Shown one piece after another: positions 1-7,943 of a stretch of DNA of 20,009 nucleotides. Both the position numbers and the translations under genes were made by a program. Source of the stretch: Actinomycetes bacterium (lineage in GTDB: Bacteria; Planctomycetota; Phycisphaerae; JAACET01). The stretch spans positions 1-20,009 of the forward strand of contig DAOVKO010000007.1 in NCBI GenBank assembly GCA_030631725.1, written 5' to 3'. Below the pieces are notes generated by a model. The model saw only the letters and a program-made list of their open reading frames with translations, did not search any database and was not told where the DNA came from. Each line of letters starts with the position of its first letter. Position 1 is the stretch's first letter.

Positions 1-1482
1 AATGCCCATATCGACCATAGTGCCGATGGCAATGGCGATGCCGGATAAGGCTACGATGTTGGCATCGACGCCAAAAAACTTCATGGCAATAAAACACATC
101 AGCACAGCTAAAGGCAATAGACCAGAGATGAGAACACTGCTGCGGAGATGCATGAGCATAATCACTACGACGATAATAGTAACCAGGATTTCCTGGCTAA
201 GAGCATGATTAAGCGTACCCAGGGTCTCGTAGATCAGGCCGGTGCGGTCATAAAAAGGTACGATGGTTACTTGGCTGACGGTAATCCAGTTCGGCCATTG
301 CTGGGATGGCGTAACTAAAAGCCAATTGAGCCAGGCCTTTTGATTAAGATTAGGGCCAGTAAAAGCTTCGAAGCCATGTTGGCTGGCGAAGAGTTCGATT
401 TCAGTTCGGGAGACCTTCCGATAATTAACGACGGCTTTTCGTGGTAGGCTAGGGGTGATTTCCTTTATTATTTTTTCTTTGACGTTTTTGATGACTGCCA
501 GGGGATTTTCGCCGTAGCGAGCTACGACTACACCGCCAACGGCCTCCGCTCCGCCCTTATCCAGGGCTCCACGGCGTAGGGCTGGCCCGAGCGAGACGTG
601 GGCTACGTCTTTAATATAGAGAGGGACGTTCTCATTAACCTTGATCACCGAGTAGCGTATGTCCTCGACGCTCTTTATGAAACCCACTCCGCGAATAACG
701 TACTCGACCTTGTTGACTTCAATGGTGCGGGCACCGACGTCGATGTTGGACATCTTCACGGCATGGAAGACTTCGTCCAGGCTTATACCATGGGCTCGCA
801 TGGCATCGGGATCGACGTCGATCTGGTATTCCTGGACGAAGCCACCAATTGAGGCAACCTCTGTTACTCCGCCGGCGGAGAGAAGAGAATAACGTACGTT
901 CCAATCCTGAATGCTGCGCAGCTCGTTAAGGTCCCAGCCGCCAACGGGATTGCCGGCAGGGTCGCGGCCTTCCAAGGTGTACCAGAAGATTTGCCCCAGG
1001 GCGGTGGCATCGGGGCCCAGGGCGGGGTGCGTGCCCTCCGGAACGGTGCCGGCCGGCAGTGAGTTGAGCTTTTCCAGAATACTCCAGCGCGATTTGTCGA
1101 AGTCGACGCTTTCCTCGAAGATGATGTAAATCGAAGAAAAGCCAAACATGGAAAGACTGCGGATCGTCCTTACCCCGCGAATACCCGACAGGGCTGCGGT
1201 CAGCGGATAGGTAATCTGGTCCTCGATATCTTGCGGCGATCGGCCGGGCCATGCGGTAAAAATAATCTGCTGGTTCTCGCCGATATCAGGGATGGCATCG
1301 ACAGGAACCCGACGGCGCGGCAGCGGACCAAGGTTCCAATCGAAAGGAGCAACAATCAGACCAACGACAACAACCACCAACACCAGCAGAGCCACCACCA
1401 GTTTGTTGTTCAAGCAGAACCAAAGCAGTCTATTAATGAGCGATTTGGGTTGCTGGTTGGGCTTGAGATTATCCGGGGTCAT
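1..1482 (-). CDS. cusA: CusA/CzcA-family RND heavy-metal efflux pump (partial, N-terminal 494 residues)
   Basis: Inner-membrane proton-driven RND transporter that would export monovalent or divalent metal ions (Cu/Ag or Co/Zn/Cd type) through a periplasmic adaptor and outer-membrane factor. The frame is open from the ATG at 1482 to the window edge, so the C-terminal half is missing. A hydrophobic TM1 lies at residues 28-45. Family landmarks follow: VDAIPDIGENQ (61-71), AWPGRSPQDIEDQITYPL (77-94), LGPDATALGQ (155-164), and the second helix group from about 432. The segment GIAIAIGTMVDMGI (481-494) carries the proton-relay Asp of TM4 (D491). A GGAGG lies 8 bases before the ATG. The gene starts 30 bases after cusB ends, in one operon. 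About 50 extra residues (roughly 348-404) stand just before TM2 relative to E. coli CusA. Exact metal specificity cannot be read from this part. Confidence 0.95.
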   Translation of the reverse strand, partial: MTPDNLKPNQQPKSLINRLLWFCLNNKLVVALLVLVVVVVGLIVAPFDWNLGPLPRRRVPVDAIPDIGENQQIIFTAWPGRSPQDIEDQITYPLTAALSGIRGVRTIRSLSMFGFSSIYIIFEESVDFDKSRWSILEKLNSLPAGTVPEGTHPALGPDATALGQIFWYTLEGRDPAGNPVGGWDLNELRSIQDWNVRYSLLSAGGVTEVASIGGFVQEYQIDVDPDAMRAHGISLDEVFHAVKMSNIDVGARTIEVNKVEYVIRGVGFIKSVEDIRYSVIKVNENVPLYIKDVAHVSLGPALRRGALDKGGAEAVGGVVVARYGENPLAVIKNVKEKIIKEITPSLPRKAVVNYRKVSRTEIELFASQHGFEAFTGPNLNQKAWLNWLLVTPSQQWPNWITVSQVTIVPFYDRTGLIYETLGTLNHALSQEILVTIIVVVIMLMHLRSSVLISGLLPLAVLMCFIAMKFFGVDANIVALSGIAIAIGTMVDMGI

Positions 1483-1512
1483 GCCGATGGCCTCCGAGGA
1501 TTCTTGGGCCGC

Positions 1513-2946
1513 TTAGTGATGATGCTGGTCTGGGCCACCGGGGGGCGTGCCTTCCGGCGACATCATACTCGGCTTGGCCTGAATCTGCAGGGCACTATCG
1601 ATCTTGAAGTTTCCCTGGGTAACGACTAATTCGCCCTCGGCCAGGCCGCTGTGGACAATATAGTAATCGCCTGCACGAGGCCCAAGCACGACCTCTCGGC
1701 CTTCAAAGGTGGGCTTGTCGGCACCCGGCAACTGAACGTAACAAACAGCCCGCTTGCCGGTCCGCAAAGCGGCTGAGACAGGGATCACCAAGGGGATTTC
1801 GGTTTCACTCGCCTCGGCGCTGACATAGCCGAGGTCCTCAGCTCTAACCAGGTCCATGCCGCAAATATCGCATTTGCCGGGTGCATCCTTGATAATCTCC
1901 GGGTGCATGGGCGAGACCCATTTGCCGGCCAGCTCAGGGGCCATGACCTTACCGCCCTGAGCCAACTTGGAGTAGACCACTGCCTGCACAAACATACCCG
2001 GTTTGAGCTTGCCGTCGGAGTTGGCCACATTGACTCGCAATTTGACCGTGCGGGTCTTTTCGTTCAGTACCGGATCAATGAACGGTATCGTCCCTACAAA
2101 TGTCTGGCCCGGATTGGCAACGCTGCTGAATTCCACCTTTTGACCGTAACGCAGCCACATCAAATCCGACTCGTAGGCGTCCAGCTTCACCCATACCTGC
2201 GAAAGGTTCGCAATAGTGTAAATCCGCGTCCCCGTCTTTACGTATATCCCCTCCACTGCATCCTTGTGGATGACAATACCGCCTATCGGAGCATAGATAG
2301 TAATATGATCGCTGGGCTTGCCCCGTTGCTCAATTTCTTTGATCTGTTCCGGCAGAAATCCCCACAGTCGCAGCTTGCCCCGGGCCGCCTCCACCAGAAA
2401 CGCCCCCGTCTCCCGGATTGTTTCTATATCACTGCCTTTGAGTTTTTCCTGGGCGATAAGGGCTTGGATCAGTTCCTCCTGCGCTGCCAGAACTTCCGGG
2501 CTATATATATCAGCGAGGTGGTCCCCCTTGTTCACTGTTATTCCCGTATAGTCAACGTATAAGCGGTCCAGCCAGCCCGCCACCCGGGCGGTTATCTGAC
2601 GCACCTGGCTCTCGTCATAATCTACCTTGCCCACCATGCGGATCTCAGCGGTGACAAACTTTCGCTCGACAGGGCTGACCTGGATATCCATCAGGGCCTT
2701 GGCTGACTCGCTTGTTCTGAACTGGCGAGGCCCAAGGTCCTCGCCGGCGTCTTCGTAAACCGGCACCAGGTCCATATTGCATATGGGACATTGTCCAGGT
2801 CCAGTCTCGCGAACCGTCGTATGCATGGAACAGGACCAGAAAGCTATCTTTCGTCCGGAGCTGTCGTCCGTCTTGTCTTCGGGAGAACCACAGCCGACCA
2901 ACAGCACCACTCCCACGAGAACTAAAAAGATCCATGACTTACTCAT
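1513..2946 (-). CDS. cusB: CusB-type periplasmic adaptor (membrane fusion) lipoprotein with two heavy-metal-binding modules
   Basis: Periplasmic adaptor linking the RND pump to the outer-membrane factor; 477 aa. The N-terminus is a lipoprotein signal with lipobox LVGC (C19). A first Cys/Met/His metal-binding module spans about 37-63 (C39, M41-H42, C53, C56, M58). Adaptor regions follow: lipoyl/barrel-sandwich halves around 103-145 and 215-250 flanking a helical hairpin (150-205), then a beta-barrel (250-328). A second metal module, MHPEI...CDICGMDL (347-366), is followed by a membrane-proximal domain, and the protein ends in three histidines. The ATG at 2946 has AGGAG 8 bases upstream. It lies 119 bases downstream of the YHS lipoprotein gene and immediately upstream of cusA. 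Such modules in CusB relatives bind Cu/Ag and hand metal to the pump; having two is notable. Confidence 0.94.
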   Translation of the reverse strand: MSKSWIFLVLVGVVLLVGCGSPEDKTDDSSGRKIAFWSCSMHTTVRETGPGQCPICNMDLVPVYEDAGEDLGPRQFRTSESAKALMDIQVSPVERKFVTAEIRMVGKVDYDESQVRQITARVAGWLDRLYVDYTGITVNKGDHLADIYSPEVLAAQEELIQALIAQEKLKGSDIETIRETGAFLVEAARGKLRLWGFLPEQIKEIEQRGKPSDHITIYAPIGGIVIHKDAVEGIYVKTGTRIYTIANLSQVWVKLDAYESDLMWLRYGQKVEFSSVANPGQTFVGTIPFIDPVLNEKTRTVKLRVNVANSDGKLKPGMFVQAVVYSKLAQGGKVMAPELAGKWVSPMHPEIIKDAPGKCDICGMDLVRAEDLGYVSAEASETEIPLVIPVSAALRTGKRAVCYVQLPGADKPTFEGREVVLGPRAGDYYIVHSGLAEGELVVTQGNFKIDSALQIQAKPSMMSPEGTPPGGPDQHHH

Positions 2947-3065
2947 AGACTAACTCCTGCCCTATCTACCGGGCTCCAGCCGCAATCATCCAAAACTTAC
3001 CCTTTCGCACCGACAAGGCTGGATTACGAGATTGTCAGTGGCGTCAAGGTCGATACGCAGGCCTA

Positions 3066-3338
3066 CTACTTTGGCGTATCTTCGAGGATTACGCCCTGGT
3101 CAGCCATCTCTTTCATGTATTTGTCGGGATCGACCTTAAAAGCCTTTACACAATCGCTGCAGCAGAAGTACACGCGCTTGCCCTTGTGATCTGTGTATAC
3201 CTTCTTGTTGATCGGATTACCCTTCATCATTGGGCAGGTCGTCTGAGCTTGGCCCTCGTCGCCGGCCCCACAGCCCGTCAGAAGAAACCCTGCTGACAGG
3301 GCCAAACACAAAGCTCCTACAAACAATGCCTTTTTCAT
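3066..3338 (-). CDS. Small YHS-domain lipoprotein, probable metal-binding accessory of the efflux operon
   Basis: A 90-residue protein with a lipoprotein signal (lipobox LTGC, C23) followed by a YHS domain. It shows CPMMKGNPINKK, a tyrosine/lysine-rich strand, then YFCCSDCVKAFKVDPDKY, with cysteines C35, C59, C60 and C63. YHS domains occur in copper- and heavy-metal-handling proteins, so a periplasmic metal-binding role next to the RND pump is a reasonable inference. Two ATGs are adjacent (3341 and 3338). A strong GGAGG sits only 3 bases from the first but 6 from the second, so the second is preferred. The neighbours are the outer-membrane factor upstream and cusB downstream, on the same strand. 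The specific metal is unknown. Confidence 0.85.
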   Translation of the reverse strand: MKKALFVGALCLALSAGFLLTGCGAGDEGQAQTTCPMMKGNPINKKVYTDHKGKRVYFCCSDCVKAFKVDPDKYMKEMADQGVILEDTPK

Positions 3339-3394
3339 CATCGACCTCCTTTCTGCGACCGGCTTTCCCAGCCGCTAATGAGTGGCTCTCTACT

Positions 3395-3400
3395 ATTATA
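3395..3400 (-). promoter_or_regulatory. Possible -10 element ahead of the YHS/cusB/cusA genes
   Basis: A perfect TATAAT hexamer reads on the minus strand in the short gap between the outer-membrane factor gene and the YHS lipoprotein gene, about 55 bases before the YHS start. No convincing -35 hexamer lies 16-18 bases upstream, so this is only a candidate internal promoter. A short hairpin with CGGCT and AGCCG arms lies between it and the start codon. Confidence 0.22.
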
Positions 3401-3405
3401 CCCAC

Positions 3406-4821
3406 TTATTTGCCGTCGGGTTCGGCTGTTAGCTCCTGAGCTTGGCCAGATTCGCGGCCCAGACCCCGGCCAATGAGCATCTCCAGTTGGGCTAATCGCT
3501 GGGCGCCATTAGCCAAAGCACGCTCGTATAACAACTGGAACTCCAGGAGTATTCGCTCGGCGTCAATCAGGTCCAGAAAACTAGCTTTGTCAACCATGAA
3601 TGCGGCTTGGCTAACTTTCAGGGATTGCTGGGCCTTGGGAATAAGGCTGTCCCGGTAGAGATTAATCTTGCGCTGGGCGTCGCGGAACTCATAAAGGGCA
3701 AGGTGGACTTCACTGGCAAGAGCGTTTTCAGTACCGAGCCTCTCTTTCAGGGCCGCCAAGTATCGGGCACGGGCCTGGCGTTGGTTGGCCCGGTATTTGT
3801 CATGCCAGATGGGCAGGTTGATAGAGGCCATTACCACCACGGGGTCTTTGCCGCTGTCGGGTGTGCCGGACATCAAGGCCTCTGCTGTGTCGATATAGTC
3901 CACTCCCAGTGTGATATCAGGAAAATAGTCTTTGCCAGTCAACTCGACGGCTTTCTTTTTTGCGGCAATCTGGTAATCCAAGGCCTTCAGCTTAGGATTG
4001 GCTTCGCGCAGCCAAGTGAGAATCTGCTCATCACTGGCATCGATTTTTTCCTCCCGGGGCGCTTCTGTGGGCCAGGGAAGTCCAGCCCCAGCCGGACGGT
4101 TCAGGGCAGCATTGAGTTTAGCCATGATGGGGCCGCGTAAATCCTGGAGGCTTCGCAGTTGATCCTCCAGCTTGCCCAGTTCAACCTGAGCCCGGATTAC
4201 GTCCTGATGCCCGGCGGCAGCAACCTTGTACTTTGTGCGGACCACCTGCTCGATATAACGCATGAGCTCGACATTTTCTTTGGTTACAGAAATGGCCCGG
4301 GCCAGGTAATAGTATTCGTAGTAGGCGTGCTTGACCTGGTAAAAAAGTTTCAGTTTTACAGCCTCGAAGGCTTGCCCCTGGGCCTTGGCCTTTTCCAGAG
4401 CAATATCTCCACTGGCTTGGAGCTTGCCGAACCAAGGGAAGGTTTGGGCCAAGCCAAAGCTCTGCTGTTGAGGTCCCACACGAGTTTCAACCTCCTGGAT
4501 GAAATATCGGTAGGTCAATCTTGGATCAGGTAATGTCCGGGCCGGGGCTATTGCCTCCAGAGCTGCCTTATAGCGAGCAAAAGCTGCCTGCAGTTGGGGA
4601 TTGTGCAGCGCCGCGTAAGCCAGGTATTGCGTCAGACCCGCCTCTGCCGGAAGCTCCGCTTCGGGCCGCTGCCGAGTACCAATTTCGATAGACCGGCCGT
4701 AGATTTGCTGCTGGATATGGTTGAATTCTCTAAATGCCTTCCGCTCTTCGCTCGAAGCGCAGCCCACCATTAAAACCATCGCAACAATCGGCCAAAAACA
4801 TACCTTTGTCCGCTTAGTCAT
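3406..4821 (-). CDS. TolC/CusC-family outer-membrane efflux factor (lipoprotein)
   Basis: Outer-membrane channel component of the RND metal-efflux complex; 471 aa, a normal size for the family. The start is a lipoprotein signal with lipobox MVGC (C21), as in CusC-type factors. The body has two alpha-helical outer-membrane-efflux repeats (about 65-260 and 275-455) with typical features: NPQLQAAFARYKAALEAI, RTLPDPRLTYRY, FPWFGKL, and in the second repeat NPKLKALDYQIAAKKKAVEL, YFPDITLGVDY and INLPIWHDKYRANQRQAR. No good Shine-Dalgarno precedes the ATG at 4821, so translation may depend on coupling to the gene 23 bases upstream. It is followed by the YHS lipoprotein, cusB and cusA. Confidence 0.93.
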   Translation of the reverse strand: MTKRTKVCFWPIVAMVLMVGCASSEERKAFREFNHIQQQIYGRSIEIGTRQRPEAELPAEAGLTQYLAYAALHNPQLQAAFARYKAALEAIAPARTLPDPRLTYRYFIQEVETRVGPQQQSFGLAQTFPWFGKLQASGDIALEKAKAQGQAFEAVKLKLFYQVKHAYYEYYYLARAISVTKENVELMRYIEQVVRTKYKVAAAGHQDVIRAQVELGKLEDQLRSLQDLRGPIMAKLNAALNRPAGAGLPWPTEAPREEKIDASDEQILTWLREANPKLKALDYQIAAKKKAVELTGKDYFPDITLGVDYIDTAEALMSGTPDSGKDPVVVMASINLPIWHDKYRANQRQARARYLAALKERLGTENALASEVHLALYEFRDAQRKINLYRDSLIPKAQQSLKVSQAAFMVDKASFLDLIDAERILLEFQLLYERALANGAQRLAQLEMLIGRGLGRESGQAQELTAEPDGK

Positions 4822-4844
4822 TGGCTTGCCCAGCCGAAGGGGTT

Positions 4845-5660
4845 CTATTTATCCGCCAATTTTTTCACAAGTTTCTGATGTCTGCGGCAAAACTCCGCTC
4901 CTGTCCCGAGTTGAGCTCTGATCATCTGCTCCTGCCAGTGGGCGTTGAACAGTCGGCAATCGGGTTCCTCGCAGAATGGCTCGGCAAACAGATGATAAAA
5001 AACCGCCTGCATACTATAGCCCTTCAGTATCTCTGTCAAGCGAGGATGTCCATGATCTATAAACCTTCCTTTTAGCTCTTCCCGGACCTTTTCCTCATCC
5101 AAGCCGGCCATCAAACCGAAGTAATATTCTCGCGGTTTAGCTGGACCTTCTACAATTCCGGTGGTACTGATAATGCTCGGCCAGCCGTATACACTCACCC
5201 GAGCATGATACCGCCGATCACTCTGATCCCATGTGCCTATCAGGCGATTGGTGAAGACAATGTGCATAAATTCCAGCGAGGTCTCCTCGTCAGCAAGCAA
5301 TTCAAAATAGGTTTGCTGTAAGGCTATTCCGTCATAGAAGGCTTCTCTGTTCACAACAGCTTCCAGCAGCCACTTGCGCTCTTGAGCAAATTGCTCCGGA
5401 TCAAGCTTGTCTTTACTCACTAGCTTTGCCGGGTCCTTTATGTGGGCCTTGCCGAGGTCCTCAGTCACAGTTTTGAGTTTCCGCTGATCTGCTTGCTCTT
5501 GGCCACGAAGATGGTGTCGGACGAATTCAGGCCTAATTCGTACACGGTCTGCCCCGAACCACTGTCCCAGATATTCGCCGATTTGGTGAATATCAAAGTT
5601 CTCGACGCCTGCTCCGTCGTAGAGGCAAATAACACGTAGATTCTGTGGGATAGATCTCAT
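4845..5660 (-). CDS. Uncharacterised soluble protein with Cys-rich C-terminus (DUF6775-like, distant archaemetzincin resemblance)
   Basis: A 271-residue protein with no signal peptide or membrane segment. The N-terminus contains the strand VICLYDGAG. A highly charged helical linker (about 55-105) leads to a well-ordered block around FMHIVFTNRLIGTWDQSDRR and VSVYGWPSIISTTGIVEGP. The C-terminus reads HLFAEPFCEEPDCRLFNAHW then EFCRRH. I associate this pattern, from memory and without a search, with the DUF6775 'putative metallopeptidase' family. The spacing C-x4-C followed by EFC-x2-H resembles the end of archaemetzincins, but the HExxHxxGxxH active site is absent; only one His (H223) falls at a matching place. 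The ATG at 5660 is chosen for AGGTGG nearby; a GTG at 5669 is the alternative. It lies between hemL and the efflux genes, and its role is unknown. Confidence 0.8.
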   Translation of the reverse strand: MRSIPQNLRVICLYDGAGVENFDIHQIGEYLGQWFGADRVRIRPEFVRHHLRGQEQADQRKLKTVTEDLGKAHIKDPAKLVSKDKLDPEQFAQERKWLLEAVVNREAFYDGIALQQTYFELLADEETSLEFMHIVFTNRLIGTWDQSDRRYHARVSVYGWPSIISTTGIVEGPAKPREYYFGLMAGLDEEKVREELKGRFIDHGHPRLTEILKGYSMQAVFYHLFAEPFCEEPDCRLFNAHWQEQMIRAQLGTGAEFCRRHQKLVKKLADK

Positions 5661-5703
5661 GGCGTCCACCTGGTTTGTCTACCTGCCAAATATCAAATGA
5701 TCG

Positions 5704-6987
5704 CTAAGATGCAAACCTTGTTTGGCCGCAACTGGCTACCGTCGCAGCGACATCCTCGTCAGTGTGAACCGTTGACAAAAATCCTGCCTCAAACTGCGAA
5801 GGTGGAAACAATAGCCCTTTATCCAGCATGGAGCTAAAAAACTCGGCGTAACGCTCGGTGTTTGATTGCTTGGCTGACCGGTAGTCTCTGACAGGATTAT
5901 CGGAGAAAAACACTGTAAACATAGAGCCCACACGGTTTATTTGAACCGGAATACCTGCATCTGTAAATACTTTTCTAAGCCCTCGTTCGAGCCTTGCTGT
6001 GCGTTGTTCGAGGGCGTCATAGGGACACGCATCCAAGAGGTGTCTCAGAACGGCTATACCGGCAGTAGCTACCACGGGGTTACCGGAGAGAGTACCGGCT
6101 TGGTAAACATCCCCCACCGGGGCAAGGTGTTCCATAATCTGGCGTTTACCTCCAAATGCACCGATGGGAAGTCCTCCGCCTATTATTTTTCCCAGTGTAG
6201 TGAGGTCGGCCTGGACACCATACTTCTCTTGTGCTCCTCCGAAGGCAACCCGAAAGCCCGTAATAACCTCGTCAAAGATAAGCACGGCGCCAATCTCGTC
6301 GGCGATGTTTTGCAATCCCTCAAGGAAGCCCTTTGCGGGAGGAATAACACCCATATTGGCTGCAATGGGTTCAACAATAATACAGGCGATCTGCTCGGCA
6401 TATTCCTTAGCCAATGTTCTGACTGCCTGGAGGTTGTTGTACGGAGCCAGAAGTGTACCGGCCGTGACGGCTGCCGGTACGCCAGCGCTGTCTGGAATAG
6501 CCAAGGTGCTGATGCCTGAACCGGCTTTCGTCAAAAGGCTATCGCTGTGACCATGATAGCAGCCCTCAAACTTCAGAATCTTGTCTCTTCCAGTGTAAGC
6601 TCGTGCCAGACGGAGGGCACTCATTACTGCCTCTGTACCTGAGTTCACCAGGCGAACCAGCTCTATGGAAGGAAAGGCCTTTTTTATTAGTTCCGCCAGG
6701 ATGATTTCTGGCTCTGCTGTCAGGCCAAAGCCAGTCCCCCGGCTCACTGCCTGCGTTACTGCATTTACCACCGAAGGATGATTGTGTCCCAGAATAAGTG
6801 CGCCCCAGGACATCAAATAATCGATGTGTTTGTGACCATCGACATCGTAAAGGTGAGGGCCTGAACCGCGGGCTGCGATGATGGGCTTTGCACCAACAGC
6901 CTTGAAGGACCTGGCTGGGCTGTTAACACCGCCGGGAATTGTCAAAAGCGCACGCTCGAATAATGTCTGGCTCAGCCCTTTAGCCAT
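5704..6987 (-). CDS. hemL: Glutamate-1-semialdehyde 2,1-aminomutase
   Basis: PLP enzyme converting glutamate-1-semialdehyde to 5-aminolevulinate, the second step of the C5 pathway; cytosolic; 427 aa, the normal length. The N-terminal motif IPGGVNSPARSF is diagnostic for HemL. The aminotransferase core has VNSGTEAVMSALRLARAYTG (114-133), EGCYHGHSDS (141-150), FDEVITGFR (238-246) and the PLP lysine K267 in TTLGKIIGGGLPIGAFGG. The ATG at 6987 overlaps the end of hemB by 16 bases, with AGAGGTAG just upstream, so the two are translationally coupled. It is the last gene of a hemA-C-D-B-L-ordered set. No key residue appears to be missing. Confidence 0.97.
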   Translation of the reverse strand: MAKGLSQTLFERALLTIPGGVNSPARSFKAVGAKPIIAARGSGPHLYDVDGHKHIDYLMSWGALILGHNHPSVVNAVTQAVSRGTGFGLTAEPEIILAELIKKAFPSIELVRLVNSGTEAVMSALRLARAYTGRDKILKFEGCYHGHSDSLLTKAGSGISTLAIPDSAGVPAAVTAGTLLAPYNNLQAVRTLAKEYAEQIACIIVEPIAANMGVIPPAKGFLEGLQNIADEIGAVLIFDEVITGFRVAFGGAQEKYGVQADLTTLGKIIGGGLPIGAFGGKRQIMEHLAPVGDVYQAGTLSGNPVVATAGIAVLRHLLDACPYDALEQRTARLERGLRKVFTDAGIPVQINRVGSMFTVFFSDNPVRDYRSAKQSNTERYAEFFSSMLDKGLLFPPSQFEAGFLSTVHTDEDVAATVASCGQTRFAS

Positions 6988-7943
6988 TGAGCTACCTCTT
7001 TTGCATAGTAAGTAATGATCGCAGTCGCCCCAGCCCGCTTGATGGCTGTCAGCGACTCAAGCACGGCCTGCCGCTCATCGATAAACCCAGCCGAAGCTGC
7101 TGATTTTAACATCGCGTATTCACCGCTGACCTGGTAGGCAGCAATAGGCAAGCGCGTCAGGCTGCGGAGCTCCATTAGAACGTCAAGGTAAGGCAGAGCT
7201 GGCTTGACCATTAGCCAATCAACACCCTCGGCTTCGTCGAGCAGGGCGTCCTCGATTGCTTCGTGACGATTGGGCAGAGGCAGTTGGTAACTGCGCCTAT
7301 CGCCAAAGCCGGGGGAAATCTGGGCGGCATCTCTAAACGGTCCGTAAAATGCCGAGGCGAACTTGGCTGCGTAGGACATGATCGAACTACTGCAAAACCC
7401 GCTCGCATCCAAGGTCTCACGTATGGCCTGAACCTGTCCGTCCATCATGGCTGAGGGGGCAACAATGTCAGCGCCTGAAGCAGCAAAAACCTCTGAAACC
7501 TTTGCCAGGACTTGCAGAGTGGCATCATTATTCACTTGGCCGATATCATCCACAATTCCGCAATGGCCGTGGGTCGTATAGCTGCACAAACAGACGTCGG
7601 CTATGACCACAAGGTCGGGCCTTTCCCGCTTTATGGCCCTGATTGCCTTCGGTGCGATACCTTCAGGATCAACGGCAGCGGTGCCTGTGGCGTCCTTCTC
7701 GTTGGCGTCGGGTACACCGAAGAGCATTACTGCAGGTATACTCAACGTGTTGACCCGCTGGGAGATCAAGTCCGGCGAAAGTCGGCTCACACCGGGCATT
7801 GAGGCAATAGGCTCTGCCCGATCTTTGCCGCTTATCGCAAAGACGGGTAATATCAGTGAGTCGCTGCTGAGATGTGTCTCGCAGGCCAGTCGCCGCAGAC
7901 CTTCAGAGCAACGACGCCTGCGCATTCGCTTTCTTGGAAACAT
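6972..7943 (-). CDS. hemB: Delta-aminolevulinic acid dehydratase (porphobilinogen synthase)
   Basis: Condenses two 5-aminolevulinate molecules to porphobilinogen in the cytosol; 323 aa. The N-terminus has the R-rich arm (MRRRR) before the TIM barrel. The zinc-type active-site loop DVCLCSYTTHGHCG has C118, C120 and C128, so this is the Zn-dependent form. Both Schiff-base lysines are present: K194 in SYAAKFASAFYGPFR and K247 in MVKPALPYLD. The ATG at 7943 overlaps the upstream CobA-HemD gene by 41 bases and has AAAGGTGG about 9 bases upstream; an internal ATG at 7925 is possible. It is followed by hemL with a 16-base overlap. Confidence 0.97.
   Translation of the reverse strand: MFPRKRMRRRRCSEGLRRLACETHLSSDSLILPVFAISGKDRAEPIASMPGVSRLSPDLISQRVNTLSIPAVMLFGVPDANEKDATGTAAVDPEGIAPKAIRAIKRERPDLVVIADVCLCSYTTHGHCGIVDDIGQVNNDATLQVLAKVSEVFAASGADIVAPSAMMDGQVQAIRETLDASGFCSSSIMSYAAKFASAFYGPFRDAAQISPGFGDRRSYQLPLPNRHEAIEDALLDEAEGVDWLMVKPALPYLDVLMELRSLTRLPIAAYQVSGEYAMLKSAASAGFIDERQAVLESLTAIKRAGATAIITYYAKEVAQWLKG

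Noticed and set aside
1903..2562. A 219-codon plus-strand frame opposite cusB
   Set aside because: Antisense shadow of a well-supported coding gene; no family resemblance.
5941..6519. A 192-codon plus-strand frame opposite hemL
   Set aside because: Antisense shadow; hemL is complete with its PLP lysine and all motifs.
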